Source of the DNA: Symbiobacteriaceae bacterium
Lineage (GTDB): Bacteria > Bacillota_E > Symbiobacteriia > Symbiobacteriales > Symbiobacteriaceae
Direction of reading: 5' to 3'
DNA: 18,590 nucleotides
NCBI GenBank assembly: GCA_027356675.1
Contig: DAHVXO010000250.1
Span: forward strand, 1 to 18,590
This document shows positions 1 through 6,504 of the stretch, piece by piece (the first letter of the stretch is position 1; the number at the start of each line of letters is the position of its first letter). The notes beneath the pieces are model-generated. The model did no database searches, had not been told where the DNA came from, and saw only the letters and a program-made list of their open reading frames with translations. The position numbers and the translations under genes were made by a program.

Positions 1-587
1 TAGTAGATGTCGCTTCGCCCCAGCCGGTCCCCCCAAAGCGTGACCGCCAGGCTGTAGAGGTAGGCGGCGCTGGTGCCCAGGGCGATGAGCACGGACATGT
101 TGGCCGAGCGGTTCTTGAGGTTATGCCAGGTGTCCACGTAGAACTGCCAGCCGGCGTAGAACTGCACCGGCGTCGCCAGAGCCAGCTGGAACCACGGGTT
201 CATGAAGAGCATCGGCGGATGGAAGCCCAGCAGCTCGCCGAACATATAGACCAGCAGGGGAGCCGTGAGCACTGCCGAAATCAGGAACAGGCGCCACTGC
301 CGCTGCATCTCCCGTTCACGGGCCTGCCGCTCCGCATCGACTGCCCCTTCCTCTTCTTTGAGGAACGCCTGGTATCCCAGGTCGGCGATCGCCCTGGTCA
401 TAGACTCGACGGCGATCAACCCCGGCGCATAGGTGACACGCGCCGACTCCGTGCCAAAGTTGACGGTGGCATTGCGCACACCGGAGAGGCCGCCCAGCTT
501 CTTCTCGATGCGCTGGGCACAGTTGGCGCAGGTCATGCCGACAAGGCCTAACTTCACGCTGGATTCTGCTGCCTGACTGACTGCCAT
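1..587 (-). CDS. copA: Copper-translocating P1B-type ATPase CopA, N-terminal part (cut by window edge)
   Basis: This is the first 195 codons of a heavy-metal P-type ATPase that continues beyond base 1. The protein opens with a heavy-metal-associated domain carrying GMTCANC (Cys20 and Cys23), the Cu(I)-binding CxxC of CopA and CopZ proteins. An acidic linker (EEEGAVDAE) follows, then the first hydrophobic helices, including LFLISAVLTAPLLVYMFG and the NMSVLIALGTSAAYLYS segment typical of Cu+ ATPases before the actuator domain. The ATG at 587-585 is chosen because GGGGTGA lies just upstream and overlaps the stop of csoR, giving translational coupling with a 5-base gap. Catalytic motifs lie outside the window. 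By family it should pump Cu(I) out of the cytoplasm. It is not a copy of the second CopA at 1730-3949: its metal-binding domain is far more canonical. Confidence 0.93.
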   Translation of the reverse strand, partial: MAVSQAAESSVKLGLVGMTCANCAQRIEKKLGGLSGVRNATVNFGTESARVTYAPGLIAVESMTRAIADLGYQAFLKEEEGAVDAERQAREREMQRQWRLFLISAVLTAPLLVYMFGELLGFHPPMLFMNPWFQLALATPVQFYAGWQFYVDTWHNLKNRSANMSVLIALGTSAAYLYSLAVTLWGDRLGRSDIY

Positions 588-592
588 GTTCT

Positions 593-865
593 TCACCCCA
601 GCCGTGCGAATTTCGCAACCAGTGGAATCAGTTCTTCCGTGGCCGTGGCTTCGCCACGGACGATCGCATCGGCCACGCGACTCTCCAGGTGACGGTGGAG
701 CGTGGCCAGCCCCACCTGCCGGAGCGCCTCCCTTACAGATGCGACCTGCATGAGCACCTCTGTGCATTTCCGCTTTCCAGCAATCATGCGCTGCAAGCCA
801 CGTACCTGGCCTTCGATCCGGTGCAGGCGGATAATCCGGTTATCTGACACCGCCGGACGCTTCAC
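593..865 (-). CDS. csoR: CsoR/RcnR-family metal-sensing repressor with an altered metal site
   Basis: A 90-residue all-helical DUF156 protein with the family core RLHRIEGQVRGLQRMI (residues 13-28) followed by K-C-T (Cys34). CsoR binds Cu(I) with a Cys, a His and a second Cys four residues after the His. Cys34 and His59 (in LHRHLESR) are present here, but the second Cys position is Arg63. The fingerprint is therefore x-Cys-His-Arg, closer to formaldehyde-type FrmR (x-Cys-His-Thr in that region) than to classical CsoR. The start is a GTG at 865-863 behind GGAGGAGG. It sits directly upstream of copA and is coupled to it. A perfect TACCCC-GTA-GGGGTA operator lies 41-55 bases upstream, which points to autoregulation of csoR-copA. 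Family assignment is sure; copper specificity is inferred from context and weakened by the missing Cys. Confidence 0.92.
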   Translation of the reverse strand: MKRPAVSDNRIIRLHRIEGQVRGLQRMIAGKRKCTEVLMQVASVREALRQVGLATLHRHLESRVADAIVRGEATATEELIPLVAKFARLG

Positions 866-905
866 GTCGCTTCCTCCTCCAGGGAGTGGTTCATGCTGTC
901 CGAAC

Positions 906-920
906 TACCCCGTAGGGGTA
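906..920. promoter_or_regulatory. CsoR-type operator in front of csoR-copA
   Basis: Perfect inverted repeat TACCCC-GTA-GGGGTA, matching the G/C-tract dyad with TAC/GTA ends known from CsoR operators. It lies in the csoR 5' region. A weak leftward promoter may lie upstream on that strand: a TTGCTA-like -35 at 979-974 and a TACTTT-like -10 at 957-952, 16 bases apart. Binding by the neighbouring CsoR is inferred. Confidence 0.72.
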
Positions 921-956
921 TCTACTGCCACTGTAAGGCGAAGTTGTGGAGAAAGT

Positions 957-1026
957 ATGGTGGTTACATACGTTAGCAAAGTGTTTGCATTTCAGGGCGA
1001 TCGGATTAGAATGGTGGTAACGTACA
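957..1026 (+). repeat. Imperfect direct repeat pair in the divergent control region
   Basis: ATGGTGGTTACATACG at 957-972 recurs as ATGGTGGTAACGTACA at 1011-1026 with 13 of 16 positions identical. Both copies lie between the two CsoR-like operators, and the second overlaps the -10 region of the rightward promoter. They could be sites for a second regulator or traces of a local duplication; sequence alone does not decide. Confidence 0.45.
985..1012 (+). promoter_or_regulatory. Candidate sigma-A promoter of the YHS/cupredoxin/copA operon
   Basis: TTGCAT (985-990), a 16-base spacer and TAGAAT (1007-1012) give a reasonable vegetative promoter. The inferred transcript start near 1019 would place the CsoR-like dyad at 1029-1043 just downstream of it, a position where a bound repressor blocks initiation. 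Confidence 0.5.
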
Positions 1027-1028
1027 GA

Positions 1029-1043
1029 TACCCCGTACAGGTA
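1029..1043. promoter_or_regulatory. Second CsoR-type operator, in front of the YHS gene
   Basis: TACCCCGTACAGGTA matches the operator at 906-920 (TACCCCGTAGGGGTA) at 13 of 15 positions and keeps the TACC/GGTA ends of the dyad. It lies 41 bases before the YHS gene start, a mirror image of the csoR side, so one regulator probably controls both operons. Confidence 0.65.
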
Positions 1044-1084
1044 GATTCTTCCGAGGGGATCTGCGTGAAAGGAGCGGTTGAGTC

Positions 1085-1267
1085 ATGGCAACAGTGAAGG
1101 ATCCAGTCTGCGGGATGGACATTGAGTCAGAGAAGGCGGCGGCTTCCACGATCCACAACGGCAAGACCTACAACTTCTGCTCGCCCATGTGCAAGACCAA
1201 GTTCACTCAGAACCCTACCAAGTATGTGTCGGATCGCGACTCGGCCCACAACGACCACCACCACTAG
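1085..1267 (+). CDS. Small YHS-domain metal-binding protein with His-rich tail
   Basis: A 60-residue protein made almost entirely of a YHS domain: DPVCGMDI near the start (Cys9), then YNFCSPMC (Cys32 and Cys36), the usual three cysteines of this fold. It ends in a metal-binding-looking tail, AHNDHHH. YHS domains occur free-standing or fused to copper ATPases and are thought to bind or hand over soft metals. The ATG follows AGGAG at a good distance. It is the first gene of the rightward operon, which also has a cupredoxin and CopA, so a role as cytoplasmic copper buffer or donor to that CopA is likely but inferred. No signal peptide or membrane segment is visible. Confidence 0.88.
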   Translation: MATVKDPVCGMDIESEKAAASTIHNGKTYNFCSPMCKTKFTQNPTKYVSDRDSAHNDHHH

Positions 1268-1291
1268 GTTTAACATCGGACGTTTGCGCTA

Positions 1292-1320
1292 CGCCCCCGC
1301 GACGAACGGGCGCGGGGGCG
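1292..1320 (+). promoter_or_regulatory. GC-rich stem-loop between the YHS and cupredoxin genes
   Basis: CGCCCCCGCG (1292-1301) and CGCGGGGGCG (1311-1320) form a perfect 10-bp stem with a 9-base loop. No T-run follows, so it is more likely a partial terminator or an mRNA-stabilising or processing element that lets the first gene be made in excess. Confidence 0.6.
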
Positions 1321-1346
1321 GGTCAACTCGAAGGGATGAGGCCGTT

Positions 1347-1733
1347 ATGCAGAATTTCGTCTTAGCGGGAATCGGCGGTCTGGCATGGAGTGCCTTGATC
1401 TGGTGGTTCTTCTTTGGTCCCCGCAAGTCTTCGGCCGCCCAATCCGGCGCCGGCGGCAGTCAGGAGCTTGAGGTGGTCGTGCAGGGTGGGTACTCGCCCT
1501 CCCATATCGTCGTCCAGCGCGGCGTGCCAGTCCGGTTGAAATTCCGCCGGCTGGAGAGCGCCTCATGCTCTGAACGGGTCCTCTTCCCAGACTTTGCTGT
1601 GGCCAAGAAGCTGCCCCAGAACGAAGTGACGACGGTTGAATTCACGCCGGACAACACCGGCACGTTCTCATTCTCTTGTGGAATGGGCATGTACCAGGGA
1701 ACCCTGGTCGTCGAAGAAGGTGGACGGAGATGA
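1347..1733 (+). CDS. Membrane-anchored cupredoxin-domain protein
   Basis: A 128-residue protein with one N-terminal membrane helix (about residues 3-23, ending WWFFFG) and an outside cupredoxin domain. Visible features are the [21 protein letters not shown] strand region, an [11 protein letters not shown] segment and the C-terminal [14 protein letters not shown] loop. This Cys-Gly-Met-Gly-Met pattern is typical of the plastocyanin-like Cupredoxin_1 family found beside copper ATPases. Candidate copper ligands are the Cys of SCSER, the Cys of SCGMG and nearby Met residues. A longer open frame exists upstream, but the ATG at 1347 is preceded by an AGGGATGAGG ribosome site and starts a clean membrane anchor. 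It overlaps the next copA by ATGA. It probably receives or presents copper outside the membrane for that pump. Confidence 0.85.
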   Translation: MQNFVLAGIGGLAWSALIWWFFFGPRKSSAAQSGAGGSQELEVVVQGGYSPSHIVVQRGVPVRLKFRRLESASCSERVLFPDFAVAKKLPQNEVTTVEFTPDNTGTFSFSCGMGMYQGTLVVEEGGRR

Positions 1734-3949
1734 ACACCCAGACTTGCTGCATTCCGGTCGCGGGCATGCACTGCGGCAGCTGCGCCGCAGCGGTGGAAAA
1801 GGCTCTCGAGTGCCAGAAAGGTGTGGTTTCGGCCCACTGCAACCCCGTCACTGGCGCCGTCCACATTGAGTATGTACCGCAAGCGACGAACCCGATTGCT
1901 CTGCAGTCCGCCGTCTCGGAGGCAGGGCCATACACCCCAGGTGAACCGATTCCCGCCGAAGACGCCGCCGACAAGGAACAGGCGGCCCGGTTAGCAGAGG
2001 TCGGCTATTTCCGCACACGGATGTGGGTGAGCGCGGCCCTGGCGGTGCCCACGTTACTGGGAAGTCTGCCCCTCATGCTCGGCCTCGGCGGGGCGATCCC
2101 GGTCCTGTCCAATCCCTGGGTACAGGCGGTCCTTGCCACCCCCGTGATCTTCTGGGGCGGAGCCTCCTTCTTCACCGGCGGTTGGGCCACCCTGAAAAAC
2201 CGCACCGCCGACATGAACACCCTCGTGGCGTCAGGAACGCTGGCGGCCTTTGCCTATAGCGTCACCGGCCTCCTGCTGCCCTCCCTGTTCACCCAGAGAG
2301 GCGGAGAGCCTGAGTATTACTTTGAGGCGGCAGCCATCATCACCACGCTGATTCTGGTGGGCAGATGGCTGGAGGCCGTGGCCCGGGGAAACACCTCTGA
2401 GGCCATCCGCAAGCTGATGGGCCTGCAAGCGAAGACGGCCCGGATCATCCGTGACGGTCGGGAACTGGAGGTCTCAGTGGGTGCGATCGTCCCCGGCGAC
2501 CTGGTGGTCGTCCGCCCCGGCGAGAAGATACCCGTGGACGGCGAAGTCACAGAGGGCACTTCCGCCGTGGACGAGTCCATGATCACCGGGGAAAGTCTCC
2601 CGGTGCAGAAAGGCCCCGGCGATGGGGTCATCGGCGCCACGATTAACAAGACCGGCGGCTTCAGGTTCCGTGCCACCCGGGTCGGCAAGGAGACCGTCCT
2701 TCAGCAAATCGTGAAGCTGGTCGAGGAGGCCCAGGGGTCCAATGCCCCCATTCAGCGCCTGGTGGACAAGGTGACGTCGTACTTCGTCCCCGCCGTCTTC
2801 TGGATCGCGGGGCTGACCTTCATCTACTGGTGGCTGCTGCGCGGCGATCTGAATGCGGCCGTGATCGACGCAGTTGCCGTGTTGATCATCGCTTGCCCGT
2901 GCGCTCTGGGGCTGGCGACGCCAACCTCCATCATGATTGGGACCGGCAAGGGTGCCGAGTCCGGCGTGCTCATCAAGACAGGGGCGGCCCTGGAAACCGC
3001 CCGGCGTCTGCAGGCGATCGTACTGGACAAGACGGGCACCATTACCCGCGGCCAGCCGGCTCTGACCGATGTCGTCGTGGCCGCCGGCATGGATGAAGAC
3101 TACCTGCTCCGCCTGGCGGCAGGTGTGGAGGCCGGGTCCGAGCATCCGCTGGCCCAGGCCGTGGTGACCGGCGCCCGGGAACGGGGACTGGCACTGCCCG
3201 ATGTGACAGATTTCACCGCCATCCCGGGGTACGGGGTCAGCGCCTCGGCGAACGAGACCGCCGTGGCGATCGGCAACCGGAAACTGCTGACGGAGCTGGA
3301 ACTGGAGCCCGGCACCCTGGAGGCGCAAGCCGAAGCCCTGGCGGGCCAGGGCAAGACGCCCTTCTACGTGGTCGTGGCCGGAGCGGTGGCCGGCGTCATC
3401 GCAGTGGCAGATACCGTCAAGCCCACGTCGGCCGAGGCCATCGCACGGCTAAAGGGGTTGGGGCTGGAAGTGATCATGCTGACCGGCGATAACCGCAAGA
3501 CGGCGGAGGCCGTGGCCCGCCAGGTGGGCATTGACCGAGTCCTGGCTGAGGTCCTCCCCGGGGACAAGGCGGAGACAATCCGCAAAGTCCAGGGCGAAGG
3601 TAAGCAGGTTGCGATGGTGGGCGACGGCATCAACGACGCGCCCGCCCTGGCGCAGGCCGACCTGGGCATCGCAATCGGTACCGGCACAGATGTGGCCATG
3701 GCGGCGGCCGATATCACGCTGATGACCGGGGACCTGTCCGGCGTGGTGAAGGCAATCGCCCTGAGCCGTGCCACCATGCGCAACGTGCGGGAAAACCTGT
3801 TCTTCGCCTACGTCTACAATGCGATCGGCGTGCCCGTGGCGGCGGCGGGTCTCCTTAGCCCGATTCTGGCTGGGGCAGCCATGGCGCTGAGTTCGGTCTC
3901 CGTCGTGGTGAACGCGGGGCGCCTGCGCAGCTTCCGCCCGGACCGTTGA
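1730..3949 (+). CDS. copA: Cu(I)-translocating P1B-1 ATPase (second CopA)
   Basis: A complete 739-residue copper pump. An N-terminal HMA-like domain carries GMHCGSC (Cys15 and Cys18) but is otherwise divergent. It is followed by membrane helices, the actuator motif TGES (residues 286-289), the transport-site CPC (Cys389, Cys391), the phosphorylation motif DKTGT (Asp433), the SEHPLAQAV nucleotide-binding loop, MLTGDN and the [10 protein letters not shown] hinge (Asp632). The last two helices carry YNAIGVP and [12 protein letters not shown], the Tyr-Asn and Met-Ser-Ser signatures of Cu+ ATPases. The ATG at 1730 overlaps the cupredoxin stop as ATGA, behind GGTGGACGGAG; in-frame codons further upstream are rejected for lack of conservation. 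It exports Cu(I) using ATP. The window thus has two CopA genes, each with its own CsoR-like operator upstream. Confidence 0.97.
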   Translation: MNTQTCCIPVAGMHCGSCAAAVEKALECQKGVVSAHCNPVTGAVHIEYVPQATNPIALQSAVSEAGPYTPGEPIPAEDAADKEQAARLAEVGYFRTRMWVSAALAVPTLLGSLPLMLGLGGAIPVLSNPWVQAVLATPVIFWGGASFFTGGWATLKNRTADMNTLVASGTLAAFAYSVTGLLLPSLFTQRGGEPEYYFEAAAIITTLILVGRWLEAVARGNTSEAIRKLMGLQAKTARIIRDGRELEVSVGAIVPGDLVVVRPGEKIPVDGEVTEGTSAVDESMITGESLPVQKGPGDGVIGATINKTGGFRFRATRVGKETVLQQIVKLVEEAQGSNAPIQRLVDKVTSYFVPAVFWIAGLTFIYWWLLRGDLNAAVIDAVAVLIIACPCALGLATPTSIMIGTGKGAESGVLIKTGAALETARRLQAIVLDKTGTITRGQPALTDVVVAAGMDEDYLLRLAAGVEAGSEHPLAQAVVTGARERGLALPDVTDFTAIPGYGVSASANETAVAIGNRKLLTELELEPGTLEAQAEALAGQGKTPFYVVVAGAVAGVIAVADTVKPTSAEAIARLKGLGLEVIMLTGDNRKTAEAVARQVGIDRVLAEVLPGDKAETIRKVQGEGKQVAMVGDGINDAPALAQADLGIAIGTGTDVAMAAADITLMTGDLSGVVKAIALSRATMRNVRENLFFAYVYNAIGVPVAAAGLLSPILAGAAMALSSVSVVVNAGRLRSFRPDR

Positions 3950-3972
3950 GGCCAGAATGCGGAGGGGTTCCT

Positions 3973-5502
3973 GTGAGACACCTGCGAACGCTGATTTACC
4001 TGGCAATCCTCCTGGTCGTAATTGGGTGCGCCGCGGCTCCACCCGCAAAGGTCCAGCCGCTGCCTGCGCCTAAGGGCTCCGCGGAGCGTTATGACCTCAT
4101 TATCCGGGGCGGGAGCGTGATTGATGGTTCAGGCGGGCCGGCCAAGGTTGCCGATGTCGGGGTCCGCGGGGACAGGATCGCTGCCGTAGGCAGCCTGGCG
4201 GGTGCAGGGGCCGCTCGCGAAATCGACGCCCGGGGCCTGGTAGTCGCTCCCGGTTTCATCAACCCGCACTCACACACGCATGACTCCATCAACCCATATG
4301 AAGACTTCGATGCCACGGCATCGCTGATGCAGGGCATCACCACCGAGATTGGCGGCGTGGACGGACGGTCCCCGGTTCCGGTCAAGACCCAATTCGCTCA
4401 GCTCACCCAGGAAGGGACCGGGGTCAACTTCGGCCTGTTTATCGGCCAGGGGTCCGTGCGAAAGGCGGTCATGGGCGAGGCGAACCGGCGCCCCAGTGCG
4501 GCTGAACTCGAACGGATGGCCTCTATGGTCCGCGAATCCATGGCCTCTGGCGCCTTCGGCGTTTCGAGCGGGCTGGAGTACCTCCCTGGTGGTTACGCCG
4601 AAACCGCCGAGGTCACGGCACTGGTCGCGGAAAGCAAACAGTACGGTGGGATCTATAGCACGCACTTGCGGAGCGAGGGCGATCGGATCGAAGAGTCCCT
4701 TGATGAGGCATTGCGCATCGGTCAGGCGACCGGCGTTCCGGTCAATCTCTCCCACCTTAAGATCGTCAAGTTCGCCAACTGGCCCAAGCAACGATCGATC
4801 ATCAGCCGGATCGAGCAGGCACGGGCTGCCGGCCTGACCGTATTCGCCGATGTGTACCCCTACCTGGCGCCAGACTGGGCGATCAACCGGCCTCTCTCTG
4901 AGTGGGCGGGCAGTCCGCCGTCTCAGGTCCTGATCGTCCGGGCTGCGGACCTTAACCTTGTCGGGAAGACCCTGGCAGATGTGGCGTCCCAGCGGGGTTG
5001 GACGCCTGAGGAGGTCGCCAGCAGGCTCCTGGCGGTAGACCCGGGCATCAAGGTCGTAGCGCAAGTGAACAGCGAATCGGCCATGCAGGCATTCCTGACC
5101 GCCGATTGGAGTGTAATCGGCACCGACGGCGAGTCCCAGCCCAAGCTGGATGACCCCATCGCGGCCCTGCAGTTCCACCCGCGATCGTACGGGACCTACC
5201 CGCGCCTGCTTGGCCAATACGTACGGGACAAGCACTTGATGTCCCTGGAAGCCATGGTGCGGAAGATGACCGGGGCCGTGGCCGACAACCTGCACCTCAG
5301 GGACCGGGGATACATTCGGGCGGGCACCTTCGCCGATTTGGTGGTCTTCGACCCGGCAACTGTGGCCGACCGCACCACCTGGCTCACGCCGCAGGAGTAC
5401 CCGGCTGGGATTCGCACTGTCTTGGTCAACGGGCAGGTAGCGGTCTGGGACGGCAAACGCCAGCCAGGCCGTCCGGGGCGCATCATCCGCCGGGGTGATT
5501 GA
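3973..5502 (+). CDS. Lipoprotein amidohydrolase, N-acyl-D-amino-acid deacylase family
   Basis: A 509-residue protein with a lipoprotein signal (ILLVVIGC, lipid-bearing Cys19), so it is anchored outside the membrane. The rest is a metal-dependent amidohydrolase barrel of the D-aminoacylase type: LIIRGGSVIDGSG, PGFINPHSH (His99 and His101), GITTEIGG, YSTHLRSEGD (His231), NLSHLKI (His261), VIGTDGE and the C-terminal GTFADLVVFDP. Characterised D-aminoacylases use a Cys (in GNCG) as a zinc ligand; Asp130 (GVDGRSP) stands there here, so the metal site differs. The GTG at 3973 is chosen for GGAGGGG five bases upstream and the clean signal peptide. An upstream TTG overlapping the copA stop is unlikely. 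Substrate is unknown; D-amino-acid or peptidoglycan-derived amides are possible. The gene follows copA after 23 bases, yet has no obvious copper role. Confidence 0.88.
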   Translation: MRHLRTLIYLAILLVVIGCAAAPPAKVQPLPAPKGSAERYDLIIRGGSVIDGSGGPAKVADVGVRGDRIAAVGSLAGAGAAREIDARGLVVAPGFINPHSHTHDSINPYEDFDATASLMQGITTEIGGVDGRSPVPVKTQFAQLTQEGTGVNFGLFIGQGSVRKAVMGEANRRPSAAELERMASMVRESMASGAFGVSSGLEYLPGGYAETAEVTALVAESKQYGGIYSTHLRSEGDRIEESLDEALRIGQATGVPVNLSHLKIVKFANWPKQRSIISRIEQARAAGLTVFADVYPYLAPDWAINRPLSEWAGSPPSQVLIVRAADLNLVGKTLADVASQRGWTPEEVASRLLAVDPGIKVVAQVNSESAMQAFLTADWSVIGTDGESQPKLDDPIAALQFHPRSYGTYPRLLGQYVRDKHLMSLEAMVRKMTGAVADNLHLRDRGYIRAGTFADLVVFDPATVADRTTWLTPQEYPAGIRTVLVNGQVAVWDGKRQPGRPGRIIRRGD

Positions 5503-5726
5503 ACGTCGGTGAGATCATCGAAGCGGTTCAGATGTCCCAGGGCCAGGTTTCGAACCAGCTGGCTTGCCTGAAATGGTGTGGCTACGTTACTTCCCGGAGC
5601 GAGGGGAAGTTCGTCTATTACCGGGTGACCGATGTGCGTATCCACAACCTCATTGACCTGGCCCGGGCGGTCATGGCGGACAACGCCGAAAGGATCCGGA
5701 CCTGCCCGCGGATGGGTGACCTGTGA
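5499..5726 (+). pseudogene. 5'-truncated ArsR/SmtB-family metal sensor, CmtR-like
   Basis: The frame holds the recognition helix and wing of an ArsR/SmtB repressor: MSQGQVSNQLACLKWCGYV followed by SEGKFVYYRV. Cys23 and Cys27 sit in the recognition helix and Cys69 near the C-terminus. This pattern and spacing resemble Mycobacterium CmtR, whose Cys57, Cys61 and Cys102 bind Cd(II)/Pb(II). The first 35 or so residues of such proteins, including the DPTRxxIL helix needed for dimerisation, are absent. The only start is a TTG overlapping the amidohydrolase stop, and a TGA in the same frame lies immediately before it. No other frame upstream supplies the missing part. It is best read as a remnant truncated by recombination at the amidohydrolase 3' end, although coupled translation of a short protein cannot be excluded. 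Confidence 0.7.
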
Positions 5727-5742
5727 AGGCACTGCAGAGTAG

Positions 5743-5774
5743 TTGACTGGACACCTTGTCCGAAAGGCTGTAAC
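5743..5774 (+). promoter_or_regulatory. Candidate promoter with spacer dyad before the CopZ-like gene
   Basis: TTGACT (5743-5748) is a good -35. The best -10 is TGTAAC (5769-5774), 20 bases away, too far for a normal promoter. The spacer begins with an inverted repeat, GGACA-CCT-TGTCC (5749-5761). Overlong spacers containing a dyad are the hallmark of MerR-family regulated promoters, but an ArsR-type operator is also possible. The -10 is weak. Confidence 0.4.
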
Positions 5775-5813
5775 CGCCTTGGGCTATGGAAGAAAAATCG
5801 GGGAGTGAACGTG

Positions 5814-6344
5814 ATGGGCGTCAGCAACATCGAGGGTCAGGCACTACACCTGTGCCCCGTCTCGAGGACCAAGGGCAAACTGGTCAAGACAGTTACCCTC
5901 CGCTCTTTGATCAAGGAAGAGCAGCAAGATCGGATCACGCACGGGCGTTACTGGTTTTGCGACGCACAGGGGTGTGACGTGGTCTACTTCGCCGAGGATG
6001 GCAGCCATGTCTTTACCAGGGCCGATTTGAAGGTCCGGGTGGGCGTGAAGGAGACCGCGGCGCCCCGGCCTGTCTGTTACTGCTTCAACCACACCGTGGA
6101 GGAGATCTTCGACGAAATCCGGCGGACCGGGACGAGTACAGTCCCTGCTGCCATCACCAGTCGGCTGAACACCGAGGGATGCGACTGCGTGCATACCAAT
6201 CCCCAAGGTTCCTGCTGCCTGGGCGTTGTCAACGGATTCGTCAAAGAAGGCGTCAAGCTCCATAGCCCGAATGCCGATGGACCTTCCGACCGGGTGGATC
6301 AGTGCACCCCTGGCTCCTCTGATTGCTGTAAAATAGAAGGCTGA
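5814..6344 (+). CDS. CopZ N-terminal-like [2Fe-2S]/zinc protein without a copper-chaperone domain
   Basis: A 176-residue cysteine-rich soluble protein resembling the N-terminal half of Archaeoglobus CopZ. A zinc-type part carries LCPVS (Cys14) and YWFCDAQGCDVVYF (Cys49, Cys54). A BFD-like [2Fe-2S] part follows with VCYCFNHT (Cys88, Cys90) and GCDC...GSCCLGVV (Cys123, Cys125, Cys134, Cys135). In Archaeoglobus CopZ this half holds a [2Fe-2S] cluster and zinc, is proposed to reduce Cu(II) to Cu(I), and is fused to an HMA domain that binds Cu(I). No HMA domain is present here; the tail has CTPGSSDCC instead. Start codons GTG 5811 and ATG 5814 both fit the GGGGAG at 5800-5805; ATG is preferred. 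It lies next to the copper operon but has its own promoter candidate, and converges on the reductase locus. Confidence 0.82.
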   Translation: MGVSNIEGQALHLCPVSRTKGKLVKTVTLRSLIKEEQQDRITHGRYWFCDAQGCDVVYFAEDGSHVFTRADLKVRVGVKETAAPRPVCYCFNHTVEEIFDEIRRTGTSTVPAAITSRLNTEGCDCVHTNPQGSCCLGVVNGFVKEGVKLHSPNADGPSDRVDQCTPGSSDCCKIEG

Positions 6345-6376
6345 AGCACGCCCGGTCGGCATACCCCAGACTCGGC

Positions 6377-6407
6377 AACGCCCTGCAGACAGTAGTCTCG
6401 GGGCGTT
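6377..6407 (+). terminator. Stem-loop terminator after the CopZ-like gene
   Basis: AACGCCC (6377-6383) pairs with GGGCGTT (6401-6407), with an inner AGAC-AGTA-GTCT hairpin. The right arm runs into GTTTAT, a short T-rich tail on the plus strand. It lies 33 bases after the stop of the upstream gene. Confidence 0.6.
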
Positions 6408-6457
6408 TATCATCGCAGCAGATCGCAGGGACCCCCCGAGTACAGGTGATGGCGTCG

Positions 6458-6487
6458 AACAGCCCGGTCGGTGCAGACCGGGCTGTT
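6458..6487 (-). terminator. Strong stem-loop at the end of the ttrA-like gene, probably bidirectional
   Basis: AACAGCCCGGTC (6458-6469) and GACCGGGCTGTT (6476-6487) form a perfect 12-bp stem with a 6-base loop, 17 bases after the stop of the leftward reductase gene. T-tails are short on both strands. It may back up the neighbouring terminator for convergent transcripts. Confidence 0.65.
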
Positions 6488-6504
6488 AATGCCTTCAGCA
6501 ACGA

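Noticed and set aside
702..1097. Plus-strand frame crossing csoR and the divergent control region
   Set aside because: It is antisense to csoR, runs through both operators and has no conserved segment.
1292..1320. Intrinsic terminator call for the hairpin between YHS and cupredoxin genes
   Set aside because: No T-run follows and the genes downstream appear to belong to the same operon, so it is listed as a regulatory stem-loop.
1122..1346. N-terminal extension of the cupredoxin protein
   Set aside because: It overlaps the YHS gene in another frame, reads through a stem-loop, and the ATG at 1347 gives a proper membrane anchor with a ribosome site.
2474..3328. Minus-strand open frame within copA
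   Set aside because: Antisense shadow of the P-type ATPase, low-complexity and without family features.
4270..5295. Minus-strand open frame within the amidohydrolase gene
   Set aside because: Antisense to a clearly coding, motif-rich gene; no domain seen.
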